The position numbers and the translations under genes were made by a program. Shown here piece after piece: positions 55,676 through 64,000 of a stretch of 64,000 nucleotides of DNA. The notes beneath the pieces were generated by a model. That model had not been told where the DNA came from and did not search any database. It saw nothing but the letters and a program-made list of their open reading frames with translations. Position 1 is the stretch's first letter. Each line of letters starts with the position of its first letter. The stretch comes from Pseudomonas helleri (GTDB taxonomy: Bacteria; Pseudomonadota; Gammaproteobacteria; Pseudomonadales; Pseudomonadaceae). The stretch spans positions 1 to 64,000 of the forward strand of contig NZ_WIWC01000022.1 of the NCBI RefSeq assembly GCF_009600315.1, written 5' to 3'.

Positions 55676-56473
55676 TTACGAACAGAAATCCAGTGGCAAG
55701 CGACGGGGGACAAATTGTCCTTGGCCCAGTTGCTCGGCATCGCGCAGCGTGCGCCACGTGTAATTGAGCGCAGTTTCGACGGCGCTGACCAGTTGCTCAC
55801 CGATGGCCAACCGGCCAGCCAGCGTACTGGCCAGCGTGCAGCCCGAGCCGTGGTAACTGCCGGGCAAGCGATAGCAGGTGAAGGTATGACGGCTGCCGTC
55901 GCGGCTGTACAAACGGTTATGGACTTCGTGTTCGTCACCGTGGCCGCCGGTGATCAATAAATGTTGGCAAAAAGGCAGGAGCTTTTCAGCGCACTCATCG
56001 GCACTGCCATCGGGCAGTTCGGCGAGGATGCGGGCTTCAGGCAAGTTGGGCGTGGCAATGGTAGCCAAAGGCAGCAGGCGCTCGCGCATGGCGAAGCCTA
56101 CTTCGTCCTTGCCCAGACGTCCTCCGCCGCCCGCGCGCAGTACCGGGTCGCAGACCATCGGCAGATGCGGGTTGGCTTGCAGCAATTGGACGACAGTGTC
56201 GACCATTTCCAGCGAGCCGAGCATGCCCAGCTTGACCGCCGCAACGCAGGAGTCGGTGAGCACGGCATCGGCTTGCGCCAGTACCCACTCGCGATCCAGC
56301 ACGCGGAAGTCGCGGACATTGACCGTGTTCTGCACAGTCAGGGCAGTGACCACTGGAGCGGCGTGACAGCCTTGAGCCAGCAGAGCTTCGATATCTGCCT
56401 GCAAGCCGGCACCCCCACTGGGGTCATGGCCGGAGAGACAGAGGATAACGGGGCGAGAACTGTAGATATTCAT
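55676..56473 (-). CDS. thiD: Hydroxymethylpyrimidine (phosphate) kinase
   Basis: A 265-residue ribokinase-fold kinase that phosphorylates HMP to [24 protein letters not shown] near the N-terminus and [15 protein letters not shown] and [20 protein letters not shown] (with the catalytic-loop Gly-x-Gly-Cys) are conserved. Begins at the ATG 56473; a TTG at 56494 is unlikely. It is divergent from ladS. No TPP riboswitch was recognised in its leader. Confidence 0.95.
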   Translation of the reverse strand: MNIYSSRPVILCLSGHDPSGGAGLQADIEALLAQGCHAAPVVTALTVQNTVNVRDFRVLDREWVLAQADAVLTDSCVAAVKLGMLGSLEMVDTVVQLLQANPHLPMVCDPVLRAGGGGRLGKDEVGFAMRERLLPLATIATPNLPEARILAELPDGSADECAEKLLPFCQHLLITGGHGDEHEVHNRLYSRDGSRHTFTCYRLPGSYHGSGCTLASTLAGRLAIGEQLVSAVETALNYTWRTLRDAEQLGQGQFVPRRLPLDFCS

Positions 56474-56759
56474 GGTGCGCGAGCTTACCACCAAACGGTT
56501 TTTTCAGGCGCGTTGCCCGAAGCCTGATGTGCAGCGCGCGATCAATCGCTAGTTGGCGTTTTGCCACTATTCTGCTTGCGCTGAAATATCCCTGTAAAGC
56601 CCGACCTAGAGCCTTTGATGTGAATTTTAGAGTGATGCATATTTGCCACTAGTGGCTATGTTAAAGTGGCCGCAAATTAATAACAGGTTGTTTGGTCAGT
56701 GGGGTCTCAAAGGGAATGAGCGAATTACCCATACTGCCAGGCAGCCACGTTGGGGCTGT

Positions 56760-59096
56760 ATGCGCTATTTGCTGATGATGTTGTTGGGCTGGCTGCCGAT
56801 GCTGGCCAGCGCAGTGGATTTTGACGAAACCACACAGAGCCTGCCCTTGGGCCGAGTGATGCAAGTCTTTGAAGATGCGAGTGGTACGGCGACGCTGGCA
56901 GATGTTATCGGCCATGACGAACTGTTCAAGCCTCTCAATAAAGACACCTTGAATGCCGGTTATTCCCACTCAGCCTTCTGGGTCAAGCTGGACTTGCGCT
57001 ATCAACCGCAAAACCCCGACCTACACCGCACCTGGTTGCTGGAATTGGCTTACCCGCCAATGGACCAGATTGATCTATATACCCCGGACGCATCTGGCCA
57101 CTATCGTCTGGCCGCCCGAACGGGTGACGCCCTGCCTTTCGACAGCCGCGAGATAAAAGAAAACAACTACCTGTTCGAGCTTGACTTCAAGCCTGGGCAG
57201 CCTCAAACGGTGTATATGCGGCTGGCCAGCCAAGGGTCGGTGCAGGCGCCGCTTACCTTGTGGTCGGCGCAGTCCTACCTCGAAAATCAGCCCGTCAGAA
57301 TTTATATATTGGGTCTGATCTACGGCGTGTTGCTGGGGATGTTGATTTACAACCTATTTATCTATCTCAGCGTACGCGACACCAGCTACCTCTATTACAT
57401 CTTCTATATCGCCTCTTTCGGGTTGTACCAACTGTCCGTCAATGGCGCCGCGGTGCAGTATTTCTGGCCAAATAATCCGTGGTGGGCCAACGCGTCCACG
57501 CCGTTTTTGATTGGTTCGGCGGCTTTTTTTGGTTGCCAGTTTGCTCGCACTTTTTTGCAAACGGCCACTCTTAGCCGCAAGCTTGATTGGGCATTGAAAG
57601 CCCTGATGGCAGTGGGTGTGCTGGTGATGGTGCTTGCTTTGGCGACCAGCTATGCCGTGTCTTTGCGCTTGGCGACCGGGTTGGCTCTGGCCTTTATCGT
57701 CACTATTTTTACTGCGGGCATCGTTGCCTGGGCCCGCGGCCTGCGGGTCGCTCGTTACTTCGTGATTGCCTGGTCGGCCTTCTTGCTGGGCGGGCTGATC
57801 AACACGTTAATGGTGCTTGGCTACCTGCCTAATGTGTTTTTGACCATGTACTCCAGCCAGATCGGCGCAGCTATCGAAGTGGGCCTGCTGTCGCTGGCGC
57901 TGGCTGACCGCATCAATGCGATGCGCGACTTGCAGGCGCGCACGTTGCAAGAGTCGGGGCAACAGCTGGCCGCGATGAACCAACAATTGGCGCGTACCAA
58001 CCAGCTCAAGGACGAATTTCTGTCGACGGTGACTCATGAACTGCGTACGCCCATGAACGGCGTGCTGGGGTCTCTGGAGTTGATCAAGACCCTGGATTTA
58101 AACCCGGAGCTGGAGCTGTATACGCAAACGGCTGAAGGCTCGGCCCGGGAAATGATGCACATGGTCAATGGCATTCTGTCCCTGACCGAGCTGCAAGCCG
58201 GGCGCCTGATCGCGCGCCCTCAGCCTTTTGGTTTGAAGAGTCTGGTGCAGGGTTTGAACGCGCAGTTCGCGCCATTGGCACAGAGTAAAGGGCTGGAATT
58301 CGCGTATGAAATCGCCAGCGACCTGCCTGACCAATGGGAAGGGGACTCAGACAAGATTCGTCAGTGTCTGGAGTGCCTGCTGGAGAACGCGATTAAATTC
58401 ACCAGCGTAGGTGGTGTAATTTTACGGGTGGCGGGCAATGCCTCTGAAGAAACCGATCGCTGGGCGCTGACCTTTAATGTAATCGACAGCGGCATTGGTT
58501 TTGTTCATCAAGAACAGGGCGAGCTGTATCAGCATTTCTTTCAGGTCGATGGCTCCATGACTCGAAGCTACGGCGGGTTGGGCATCGGTCTGGCTATTTG
58601 TCGGCGCTTGGTCGAGTTGTTGGGCGGTCAGCTCACGCATCATTCGCAGCCGGGCGAGGGCTCTCAGTTTCAACTGTTACTGATGCTGGATTCGCCTCTC
58701 CAGCCGCCGAGCGCAGTTGCAGCAAGAAACTCCCATGAATGTATGGTCTTGCTGGTGGAAGATAACAGCGCCGATTGCAGGGTGCTGCGTGGCATGTTGC
58801 TCAAACTGGGCTATCGACTGATCAGCGTCGACAGCGGCGAGTCGGCAGTGGCCGCTTTGCGTCGTGAGCGCGTGGATGCGCTGATCGTCGGATGCCCGGT
58901 TACCCTTGTCGAAGACGCGTCGGTAGGCCGGCAACTGTTTAGCTTGGCAGACTGCGCGCAACTGCCCGTGATGGCGTATTCGACACTCAGGCGCAAGCGC
59001 AGCAAGTGTGCGAGCAAGTCGATGGCATTAGCGACGAGTGGATCAAGCCTCTGCGTTTTGAAGAGGTCCAGCGCACCCTCCGGCAGCGGTTATTGA
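56760..59096 (+). CDS. ladS: LadS-like hybrid sensor kinase, receiver degenerate and frameshifted
   Basis: About 778 residues. A signal peptide is followed by a 7TMR-DISMED2 sensor (about 30-165), a 7TM DISM region (about 180-385), HisKA with His426 (STVTHELRTPMNG), HATPase (LENAIKFTSV) and a C-terminal receiver. The order and the location beside thiD match LadS, which stimulates the Gac/Rsm pathway. In the receiver (VLLVEDN from about 662) the residue at the phosphoacceptor position is Gly711 (LIVGCPV) instead of Asp. After about 58979 the reading frame turns into Ser/Arg/Lys-rich sequence, while the -1 frame continues for 40 sensible codons (DTQAQAQQVCEQVDGISDEW...) to a stop at 59104, indicating a frameshift. 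Start 56760 is taken for the signal peptide; 56643 is an in-frame alternative. Confidence 0.85.
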   Translation: MRYLLMMLLGWLPMLASAVDFDETTQSLPLGRVMQVFEDASGTATLADVIGHDELFKPLNKDTLNAGYSHSAFWVKLDLRYQPQNPDLHRTWLLELAYPPMDQIDLYTPDASGHYRLAARTGDALPFDSREIKENNYLFELDFKPGQPQTVYMRLASQGSVQAPLTLWSAQSYLENQPVRIYILGLIYGVLLGMLIYNLFIYLSVRDTSYLYYIFYIASFGLYQLSVNGAAVQYFWPNNPWWANASTPFLIGSAAFFGCQFARTFLQTATLSRKLDWALKALMAVGVLVMVLALATSYAVSLRLATGLALAFIVTIFTAGIVAWARGLRVARYFVIAWSAFLLGGLINTLMVLGYLPNVFLTMYSSQIGAAIEVGLLSLALADRINAMRDLQARTLQESGQQLAAMNQQLARTNQLKDEFLSTVTHELRTPMNGVLGSLELIKTLDLNPELELYTQTAEGSAREMMHMVNGILSLTELQAGRLIARPQPFGLKSLVQGLNAQFAPLAQSKGLEFAYEIASDLPDQWEGDSDKIRQCLECLLENAIKFTSVGGVILRVAGNASEETDRWALTFNVIDSGIGFVHQEQGELYQHFFQVDGSMTRSYGGLGIGLAICRRLVELLGGQLTHHSQPGEGSQFQLLLMLDSPLQPPSAVAARNSHECMVLLVEDNSADCRVLRGMLLKLGYRLISVDSGESAVAALRRERVDALIVGCPVTLVEDASVGRQLFSLADCAQLPVMAYSTLRRKRSKCASKSMALATSGSSLCVLKRSSAPSGSGY

Positions 59097-59198
59097 TGGG
59101 GTGAGGACGGCATAAGCGCCTGAGGTTAGGCGCTTATGCCCCTTGTGGTGGCGGCCATGCGTGCTTCACTGGGTGCATTGAACTCAGGAGCCTGCGCC

Positions 59199-60845
59199 AT
59201 GAACCTGCATCAATTTGCCGAGACCCATCAAGTCACCAATCAGCCGCCATCTCTGGACGGCGCTAACTTGTACCGCATCGACTTGCCCTTGCAGCAGTGG
59301 AGCCAGCATTTCGGGGCGGGCTGGGCGCAGGCGCGCATTGATCAATACGGTGCATTGGCAGGCGGGCCCTTGATGGCGGCGGGTTTTCTGGCCAATGAAA
59401 ACAAACCTGTTTTTATCAGCCATGACCGTTTTGGCCATCGGATTGATCTGGTGGAGTTTCATCCCGCCTATCACGAGTTAATGCGTACGGCGATTGAGCA
59501 TGGTTTGCCGTCATTACCTTGGACCGACCCTCAACCCGGTGCACACGTAGCCCGTGCCTGCATGACCTATTTGCACTCGCAGGCCGAGGCCGGCAGTGGC
59601 TGCCCGCTGACCATGACCTTTGCCAGCGTGCCGGCCCTGCGGTTGCAACCGGACATTGCCCAGCTCTGGCTGCCCAAAGTCCTGTCGACCCAGTACGACC
59701 CGCGCAACGTCGATATCAGTCAAAAAGCCGGTGTGACCCTGGGCATGGCCATGACCGAAAAACAAGGCGGCACGGATGTACGGGCCAACACCACGCGGGC
59801 CTATCCGGTGGGTGCCAGCGGGTCGGGTGAGGCCTATGAGTTACTGGGGCACAAGTGGTTTTGTTCAGCCCCCATGTGCGATGGTTTTCTGACGTTAGCG
59901 CAGACCGATAAAGGCCTGAGTTGTTTTCTACTGCCGCGCCATCGCCCGGACGGCAGCCGTAACGAGTTCTACATCCAGCGTCTGAAAAATAAACTGGGCA
60001 ACAGCTCAAACGCCTCCAGTGAAGTCGAGTTTCGTGGGGCGCTGGCGTGGATGATGGGCGAAGAAGGGCGTGGCGTGCCGACGATTATTGAAATGGTCGC
60101 CATGACTCGCTTCGATTGCATGGTCGGCTCCAGCGCCTTGATGCGTCAGGCGCTGACTCAGGCCAGCCATCACTGCGCGCATCGCCTGGTTGGAGGCCGG
60201 GTACTGGCTGAGCAGCCGTTGATGCAAAACGTACTCGCCGATCTGGCCCTTGAAAGCGAAGCTGCCCTGGCCTTGAGCCTGCGTATGGGGCGAGCACTGG
60301 ATCATTTGGATGACGCGCAAGAGGCCAAATTCGCGCGTCTGGTGACGGCCGTGGGCAAATACTGGATCTGCAAACGGGCCCCGGCCATGATCAATGAAGC
60401 CGCCGAGTGTATGGGTGGCGCGGGGTACGTGGAAGACAGCATCCTGCCGCGTCTTTATCGCGAGGCACCGGTTAATTCGACGTGGGAAGGTTCGGGTAAT
60501 GTGCAGTGCCTTGATGTATTGCGCGCCTTATCCAAAGAACCCGGCGTACTTGATGCGCTGTTTGCCGAGTTGGGGGAAGGCCATGGCGATGCACGTTTGG
60601 CCCAGCATATCCGTACCTTGAAGCAAGCCTTTAACGACACAGAGGATATTCAATACCGTGCGCGGCAATTGACCGAGGACATTGCCTTGGGCTTGCAGGC
60701 CAAATTGTTATTGGAGGCGGGTAAAAGTGATGTCAGTGATGCGTTTATTGCCAGCCGGCTGCACGGCAGCGGCCGGGTGTACGGTTTGTTGCCCCGTGGG
60801 CTGAACATCGCTGCCATCGTTGCCCGCTCTACTGCGCAGATTTAA
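59199..60845 (+). CDS. aidB: AidB-like acyl-CoA dehydrogenase
   Basis: A 548-residue flavoprotein of the AidB branch of acyl-CoA dehydrogenases. It has GMAMTEKQGGTDVRANTTRA (FAD-binding), KLGNSSNASSEVEF and WMMGEEGRGVPTIIEMVAMTRFDC, with an ECMGGAGYVEDSILPRLYREAPVNSTWEGSGN that contains the catalytic Glu position. AidB in E. coli protects against alkylating agents and binds DNA. The ATG at 59199 has CAGGAG 8 nt upstream. A different gene than ladS, starting 102 nt later. Confidence 0.92.
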   Translation: MNLHQFAETHQVTNQPPSLDGANLYRIDLPLQQWSQHFGAGWAQARIDQYGALAGGPLMAAGFLANENKPVFISHDRFGHRIDLVEFHPAYHELMRTAIEHGLPSLPWTDPQPGAHVARACMTYLHSQAEAGSGCPLTMTFASVPALRLQPDIAQLWLPKVLSTQYDPRNVDISQKAGVTLGMAMTEKQGGTDVRANTTRAYPVGASGSGEAYELLGHKWFCSAPMCDGFLTLAQTDKGLSCFLLPRHRPDGSRNEFYIQRLKNKLGNSSNASSEVEFRGALAWMMGEEGRGVPTIIEMVAMTRFDCMVGSSALMRQALTQASHHCAHRLVGGRVLAEQPLMQNVLADLALESEAALALSLRMGRALDHLDDAQEAKFARLVTAVGKYWICKRAPAMINEAAECMGGAGYVEDSILPRLYREAPVNSTWEGSGNVQCLDVLRALSKEPGVLDALFAELGEGHGDARLAQHIRTLKQAFNDTEDIQYRARQLTEDIALGLQAKLLLEAGKSDVSDAFIASRLHGSGRVYGLLPRGLNIAAIVARSTAQI

Positions 60846-60924
60846 AGGCGGTACAGCGGCTGTGCATTGGCTTGCGATGCAGGCAAGATAAAGGCCTGCC
60901 CGTTCTGATGACAGGATGCTTATC

Positions 60925-62388
60925 GTGACTGAAGATTTTATTGTCGTTGCAACCGCTGAAGAGGCCGTCGATCGCCTCGCAGCCCTCCACGAACGTGCAA
61001 CCAAGGCGTTGAGCCAAGCGCTCAAGCGTTATCTCAAAGACCGGCTTGAGCCCACTGCCGAGGAGCGCGCGCAGTTTCGCTATCCGGAACTGCGTTTGAC
61101 CTACCGCATCAATGGCGAAGTCCCGACCACGACTCGGGCTTATGCCAAGGTTCAACTGCCCGGCACCTACAGCGTTACTGTCACTCATCCGGCGGCCTTC
61201 CGTAATTATTTACTGGAACAGCTGGTGCCGTTGATGCGCGATTTCACCGTCGAGGTGGAAGTGGGGGTCAGTGAGCAAAACATTCCTTACCCTTACGTGG
61301 TCGAGCAGGGCGATGAGCTGGCCGGTTCAGGTGTAACCGCCGCTGCGCTGGCACGGGTTTTCCCGAGTACGGACCTGTCAGCAGCCACCGATGGCATTGC
61401 CGATGGTCTGTACGATTGGGAAAACACTGACCCGCTGCCGTTGGCGCTGTTTGATGCGGCCCGCGTCGACTTTTCGCTGCGTCGTCTGGTGCATTACACC
61501 GGCAGCGACTGGCGCCACGTTCAGCCGTGGATTTTGCTGACCAACTACCATCGCTATGTCGATCAGTTCATCCTTCACGGCCTGGAGCAACTGCGCGATA
61601 ACCCGCGTTTTGTGCGCATGGTCTTGCCGGGCAACGTGATCATCGAAAAGTCGATGGACTATGGCGAAGCTCAGGCAATTGCTGCCGGTGTGGTGTGGCA
61701 CCGCTATCAAATGCCCGCCTACCACTTGCAGGCCAGCGATGGTCATGGCCTGACCCTGGTGAACATCGGTGTGGGCCCGTCCAACGCGAAAAACATCACC
61801 GATCACCTTGCGGTGCTGCGCCCGCATTGCTGGTTGATGATTGGTCACTGCGGCGGTCTGCGTCAGTCGCAGACCATTGGCGACTACGTCTTGGCGCACG
61901 CCTACATGCGCCGCGACGGGATTCTCGACCGTGTGGTGCCGCCCAATATTCCGATCCCGGCTTTGGCTGAGGTTCAGTTGGCGCTGCAAGAAGCCGCGGC
62001 GCAAGTCACGGGCGAACATGGCGATGAACTGAAAAAACGCCTGCGCACCGGCACCGTGCTGACCTACGACGACCGCAACTGGGAGCTGCGCTGGGCGCAG
62101 GAACGACCGCTGATTAACTTGTCCCGCGCGGTGGCCGTGGACATGGAAAGCGGCACCATTGCCGCTCAGGGTTATCGTTTGCGGGTGCCGTATGGCACGT
62201 TGCTGTGTGTGTCGGACAAACCGTTGCACAGCGAGATCAAGCTGCCGGGTTCGGCCAACGCTTTCTATGAGCGAGCGGTGAACCAGCATTTGAAAATCGG
62301 CATCGCTGCCGTGGATTTGATGCGCAAGCAACTGACATCGCTGCATTCGCGCAAGCTGCGCAGTTTCGACGAACCGCCGTTCCGCTGA
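60925..62388 (+). CDS. amn: AMP nucleosidase
   Basis: A 487-residue enzyme hydrolysing AMP to adenine and ribose 5-phosphate. The N-terminal regulatory domain (about 1-180) is followed by the nucleosidase domain with VNIGVGPSNAKNITDHLAVLRPHCWLMIGHCGG, the typical MTA/AMP nucleosidase signature, and AVDMESGTIAAQGYRLRVPYGTLLCVSDKP. GTG at 60925 is preferred: AGGA ends 8 nt before it, whereas the ATG at 60916 overlaps that same sequence. Confidence 0.95.
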   Translation: MTEDFIVVATAEEAVDRLAALHERATKALSQALKRYLKDRLEPTAEERAQFRYPELRLTYRINGEVPTTTRAYAKVQLPGTYSVTVTHPAAFRNYLLEQLVPLMRDFTVEVEVGVSEQNIPYPYVVEQGDELAGSGVTAAALARVFPSTDLSAATDGIADGLYDWENTDPLPLALFDAARVDFSLRRLVHYTGSDWRHVQPWILLTNYHRYVDQFILHGLEQLRDNPRFVRMVLPGNVIIEKSMDYGEAQAIAAGVVWHRYQMPAYHLQASDGHGLTLVNIGVGPSNAKNITDHLAVLRPHCWLMIGHCGGLRQSQTIGDYVLAHAYMRRDGILDRVVPPNIPIPALAEVQLALQEAAAQVTGEHGDELKKRLRTGTVLTYDDRNWELRWAQERPLINLSRAVAVDMESGTIAAQGYRLRVPYGTLLCVSDKPLHSEIKLPGSANAFYERAVNQHLKIGIAAVDLMRKQLTSLHSRKLRSFDEPPFR

Positions 62389-62456
62389 TAGACGATGGTC
62401 ATTTGGCGATCAGGGCACTAGCATATTGAGCCCTGATCGCTAGATGTCCTTTTGTC

Positions 62457-63098
62457 ATGTCCCGTCCTGCCCATCCCCCTGCACGCCGCCCGGCGTCCAA
62501 AAAACCTGCTGCAAGCGCTGCCGGTCGCCGCGTGGCCAAAGCGCCGCCGTCCGATCCCAAGTTATTTCTGTTTAACAAACCGTTCGATGTGCTTACCCAG
62601 TTCAGCGATGAAGGCGGACGGGCGACGCTCAAGGATTTTATCCCCATCCCCGGCATTTACCCGGCCGGACGCCTGGACCGCGACAGTGAAGGTTTGCTGT
62701 TGCTGACCAACGATGGCCAGTTGCAGGCGCGCATTGCCGACCCCAAGCACAAGCTGCCCAAGACCTATTGGGTGCAAGTAGAGGGCGAGCCGACGCCTGA
62801 ACAGTTGCAACAATTGCGTGACGGCGTCGAACTCAATGATGGCAAGACCTTGCCCGCCGAAGCCCGAGCCCTTGAAGAACCGCAGCTGTGGCCGCGCAAC
62901 CCGCCGGTGCGGTTTCGCAAAAGCGTGCCCACTTCATGGCTGGAGTTGGTGATCCGCGAAGGGCGTAATCGTCAGGTGCGGCGCATGACGGCGGCGGTCG
63001 GCTTGCCGACCTTACGGCTGGTGCGGGTGCGCATTGGCGACTGGACGATTGAGGGGCTGGATCAGGGCCAGTACAAGGAAGTGCCGGCGCGGCTATAG
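62457..63098 (+). CDS. rluE: RluE-family 23S rRNA pseudouridine synthase
   Basis: A 213-residue RsuA-type pseudouridine synthase without an S4 domain, as in RluE. The catalytic Asp is in [20 protein letters not shown], and [30 protein letters not shown] is the family C-terminus. The N-terminal 30 residues are basic and Pro/Ala-rich, as usual. Its stop overlaps the convergent DUF2788 gene by 6 nt. Confidence 0.93.
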   Translation: MSRPAHPPARRPASKKPAASAAGRRVAKAPPSDPKLFLFNKPFDVLTQFSDEGGRATLKDFIPIPGIYPAGRLDRDSEGLLLLTNDGQLQARIADPKHKLPKTYWVQVEGEPTPEQLQQLRDGVELNDGKTLPAEARALEEPQLWPRNPPVRFRKSVPTSWLELVIREGRNRQVRRMTAAVGLPTLRLVRVRIGDWTIEGLDQGQYKEVPARL

Positions 63099-63302
63099 CG
63101 CGCCGGACTCAATCAGGGTGATGACCACGCTTTTGATCACGAACGCGACCACGCCCAGCCCCAGCACAAAAAACAGGATAAAAGAGCCAAAACGCCCGGC
63201 CTTGGACTTTTTCGCCAGATCCCAGACGATAAAGGCCATAAAAATAATCAGGACGCTGACCAGAATCGTCATCATCCATTCTTCAAGCAGGGCCGGGTCC
63301 AT
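63093..63302 (-). CDS. DUF2788 small membrane protein
   Basis: A 69-residue inner-membrane protein with two predicted transmembrane helices ([18 protein letters not shown] and [20 protein letters not shown]) and a short basic loop (KKSKAGRFG). It matches the DUF2788 family found in pseudomonads. No function known. It overlaps rluE by 6 nt tail to tail and lies 42 nt after the Lrp gene. Confidence 0.85.
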   Translation of the reverse strand: MDPALLEEWMMTILVSVLIIFMAFIVWDLAKKSKAGRFGSFILFFVLGLGVVAFVIKSVVITLIESGAL

Positions 63303-63344
63303 CGGTGTTCTCCAGTGTGTTGCGGTATGAAGTCAGCGGGTCTA

Positions 63345-63824
63345 TTACGTGCGCAGATGAGTCAGCGGCAATTCGGTACTGTTGAGTACCTGATTGAGCA
63401 CAAAACTGGAGCGCACGCTGGTCACGCCGTCGATGCGGGTCAAGTGACCCAGCAGCAGTTTTTGATAATGATCCATGTCCGGGACCACCACTTTCAATTG
63501 ATAGTCCGCATCTATGCCGGTCACCAGGCTGCATTCGAGCACCTGCGGCAAGGTGCGGATCTGTGCTTCAAAATTCTCGAAGCGCTCGGGCGTGTGGCGA
63601 TCCATGCCGATCAGTACATAGGCGGTTAAGGTCAAGCCCAACAGTTTTCTGTCCAGCAGCGCGACTTGACGCGCGATATACCCGTCATCTTCCAATTGCT
63701 TGACTCGGCGCGAACACGGGGAGGGCGACAGGCCAATACGCTCGGCCAGTTCCTGGTTAGAGATGCGCGCATCACGCTGTAATTCCGCCAAAATACTCAG
63801 ATCGTATCGGTCGAGTTTGCTCAC
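63345..63824 (-). CDS. Lrp/AsnC-family regulator
   Basis: A 159-residue regulator: N-terminal winged HTH (LDRYDLSILAELQRDARISNQELAERIGLSPSPCSRRVKQLE) and C-terminal RAM/ligand domain (VLECSLVTGIDADYQLKVVVPD). GTG at 63824 is the likely start because AAAGGG lies 7 nt before it, while the ATG at 63842 has none. Probably controls a divergently encoded amino-acid gene beyond the right edge of the window. Ligand unknown. Confidence 0.9.
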   Translation of the reverse strand: MSKLDRYDLSILAELQRDARISNQELAERIGLSPSPCSRRVKQLEDDGYIARQVALLDRKLLGLTLTAYVLIGMDRHTPERFENFEAQIRTLPQVLECSLVTGIDADYQLKVVVPDMDHYQKLLLGHLTRIDGVTSVRSSFVLNQVLNSTELPLTHLRT

Positions 63825-64000
63825 GAAGACACCCTTTGTCATAACTATTGCGTGAAAGTATCCGCCTTAAGTCAAAAATTGCGCAAGTAATGTTTTATTC
63901 AGCAATCTTCGCAATCCTCTGCTACAGCCTCAGGCCTATTCTTAACACCAGAATCACTGCCCGGACATAGCGTCCACTGCGGCCCGCCGAATCAGGCCAG
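63825..64000. other. Non-coding edge upstream of the Lrp gene
   Basis: AT-rich sequence with no gene. As the leader of an Lrp-type regulator it probably carries its promoter and binding sites shared with a divergent gene outside the window, but no binding motif is clear enough to report. Confidence 0.5.

Overview
The window is a stretch of Pseudomonas chromosome, most likely from the P. fluorescens lineage rather than P. aeruginosa. From about 6.7 kb onward the gene order matches the P. aeruginosa PAO1 block running from ppa (PA4031) down to the amn/Lrp region (about PA3965): ppa, mtfA, dedA, eutCB/eat/exaC/eatR, mpl-ubiX, proA-nadD-rsfS-rlmH-mrdA-rodA-mltB-rlpA-dacA, lipB-lipA, holA-lptE-leuS, lnt-corC-ybeY-ybeZ-miaB, hemL-thiE-thiD, ladS. 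Synteny is recalled from knowledge of PAO1, not computed here. No rRNA, tRNA, CRISPR array or complete insertion sequence was seen.

Region 1 (1 to about 6.4 kb) is the integrase-proximal end of an integrated accessory element of the E. coli CP4-57 type. It carries a YfjJ-like protein with an HUH-type motif, a small HTH protein, an AlpA regulator, a YfjI-like (DUF3987) protein, an unknown helical protein and a P4-type tyrosine integrase. A perfect 15-bp inverted repeat with a 6-nt loop lies between the HTH gene and alpA. The other end of the element is outside the window. No att repeat or tRNA target could be identified.

Region 2 (6.5 to 18 kb) has a stand-alone S24/CI-like repressor, ppa, an MtfA peptidase, a DedA membrane protein, and the ethanolamine catabolism locus: permease Eat, ammonia-lyase EutBC and acetaldehyde dehydrogenase ExaC, controlled by the divergently encoded sigma-54 activator EatR. 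Two sigma-54 type promoters and a tandem dyad upstream activating site are readable directly in the sequence.

Region 3 (18 to 26.8 kb) contains murein recycling (mpl), flavin prenylation (ubiX), a MORN-repeat/caspase-like lipoprotein, LrgAB, a Lon-N domain protein, a DedA-PAP2 fusion and a 3-methyladenine glycosylase. Region 4 (26.9 to 41 kb) is a dense, mostly plus-strand housekeeping block: proline and NAD synthesis, ribosome silencing and 23S methylation, the rod-shape elongation machinery, lipoate synthesis and an LD-carboxypeptidase. It is followed by a minus-strand MltB-like transglycosylase and arfA. Region 5 (41 to 56.5 kb) is mainly minus strand: holA, lptE, leuS, lnt, corC, ybeY, ybeZ, miaB, hemL, thiE, thiD. 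Region 6 (56.7 kb to the end) has a LadS-like hybrid kinase with a damaged receiver end, an AidB-like acyl-CoA dehydrogenase, amn, rluE, a DUF2788 protein and an Lrp-family regulator at the edge.

Four copies of a modular palindromic repeat (CCCTCACC...GGTGAGGG termini with internal CTCTCCC/GGGAGAG hairpins) lie at gene ends. Two of them have altered the 3' end of a coding sequence. Three further REP-like inverted pairs of a different family are present.
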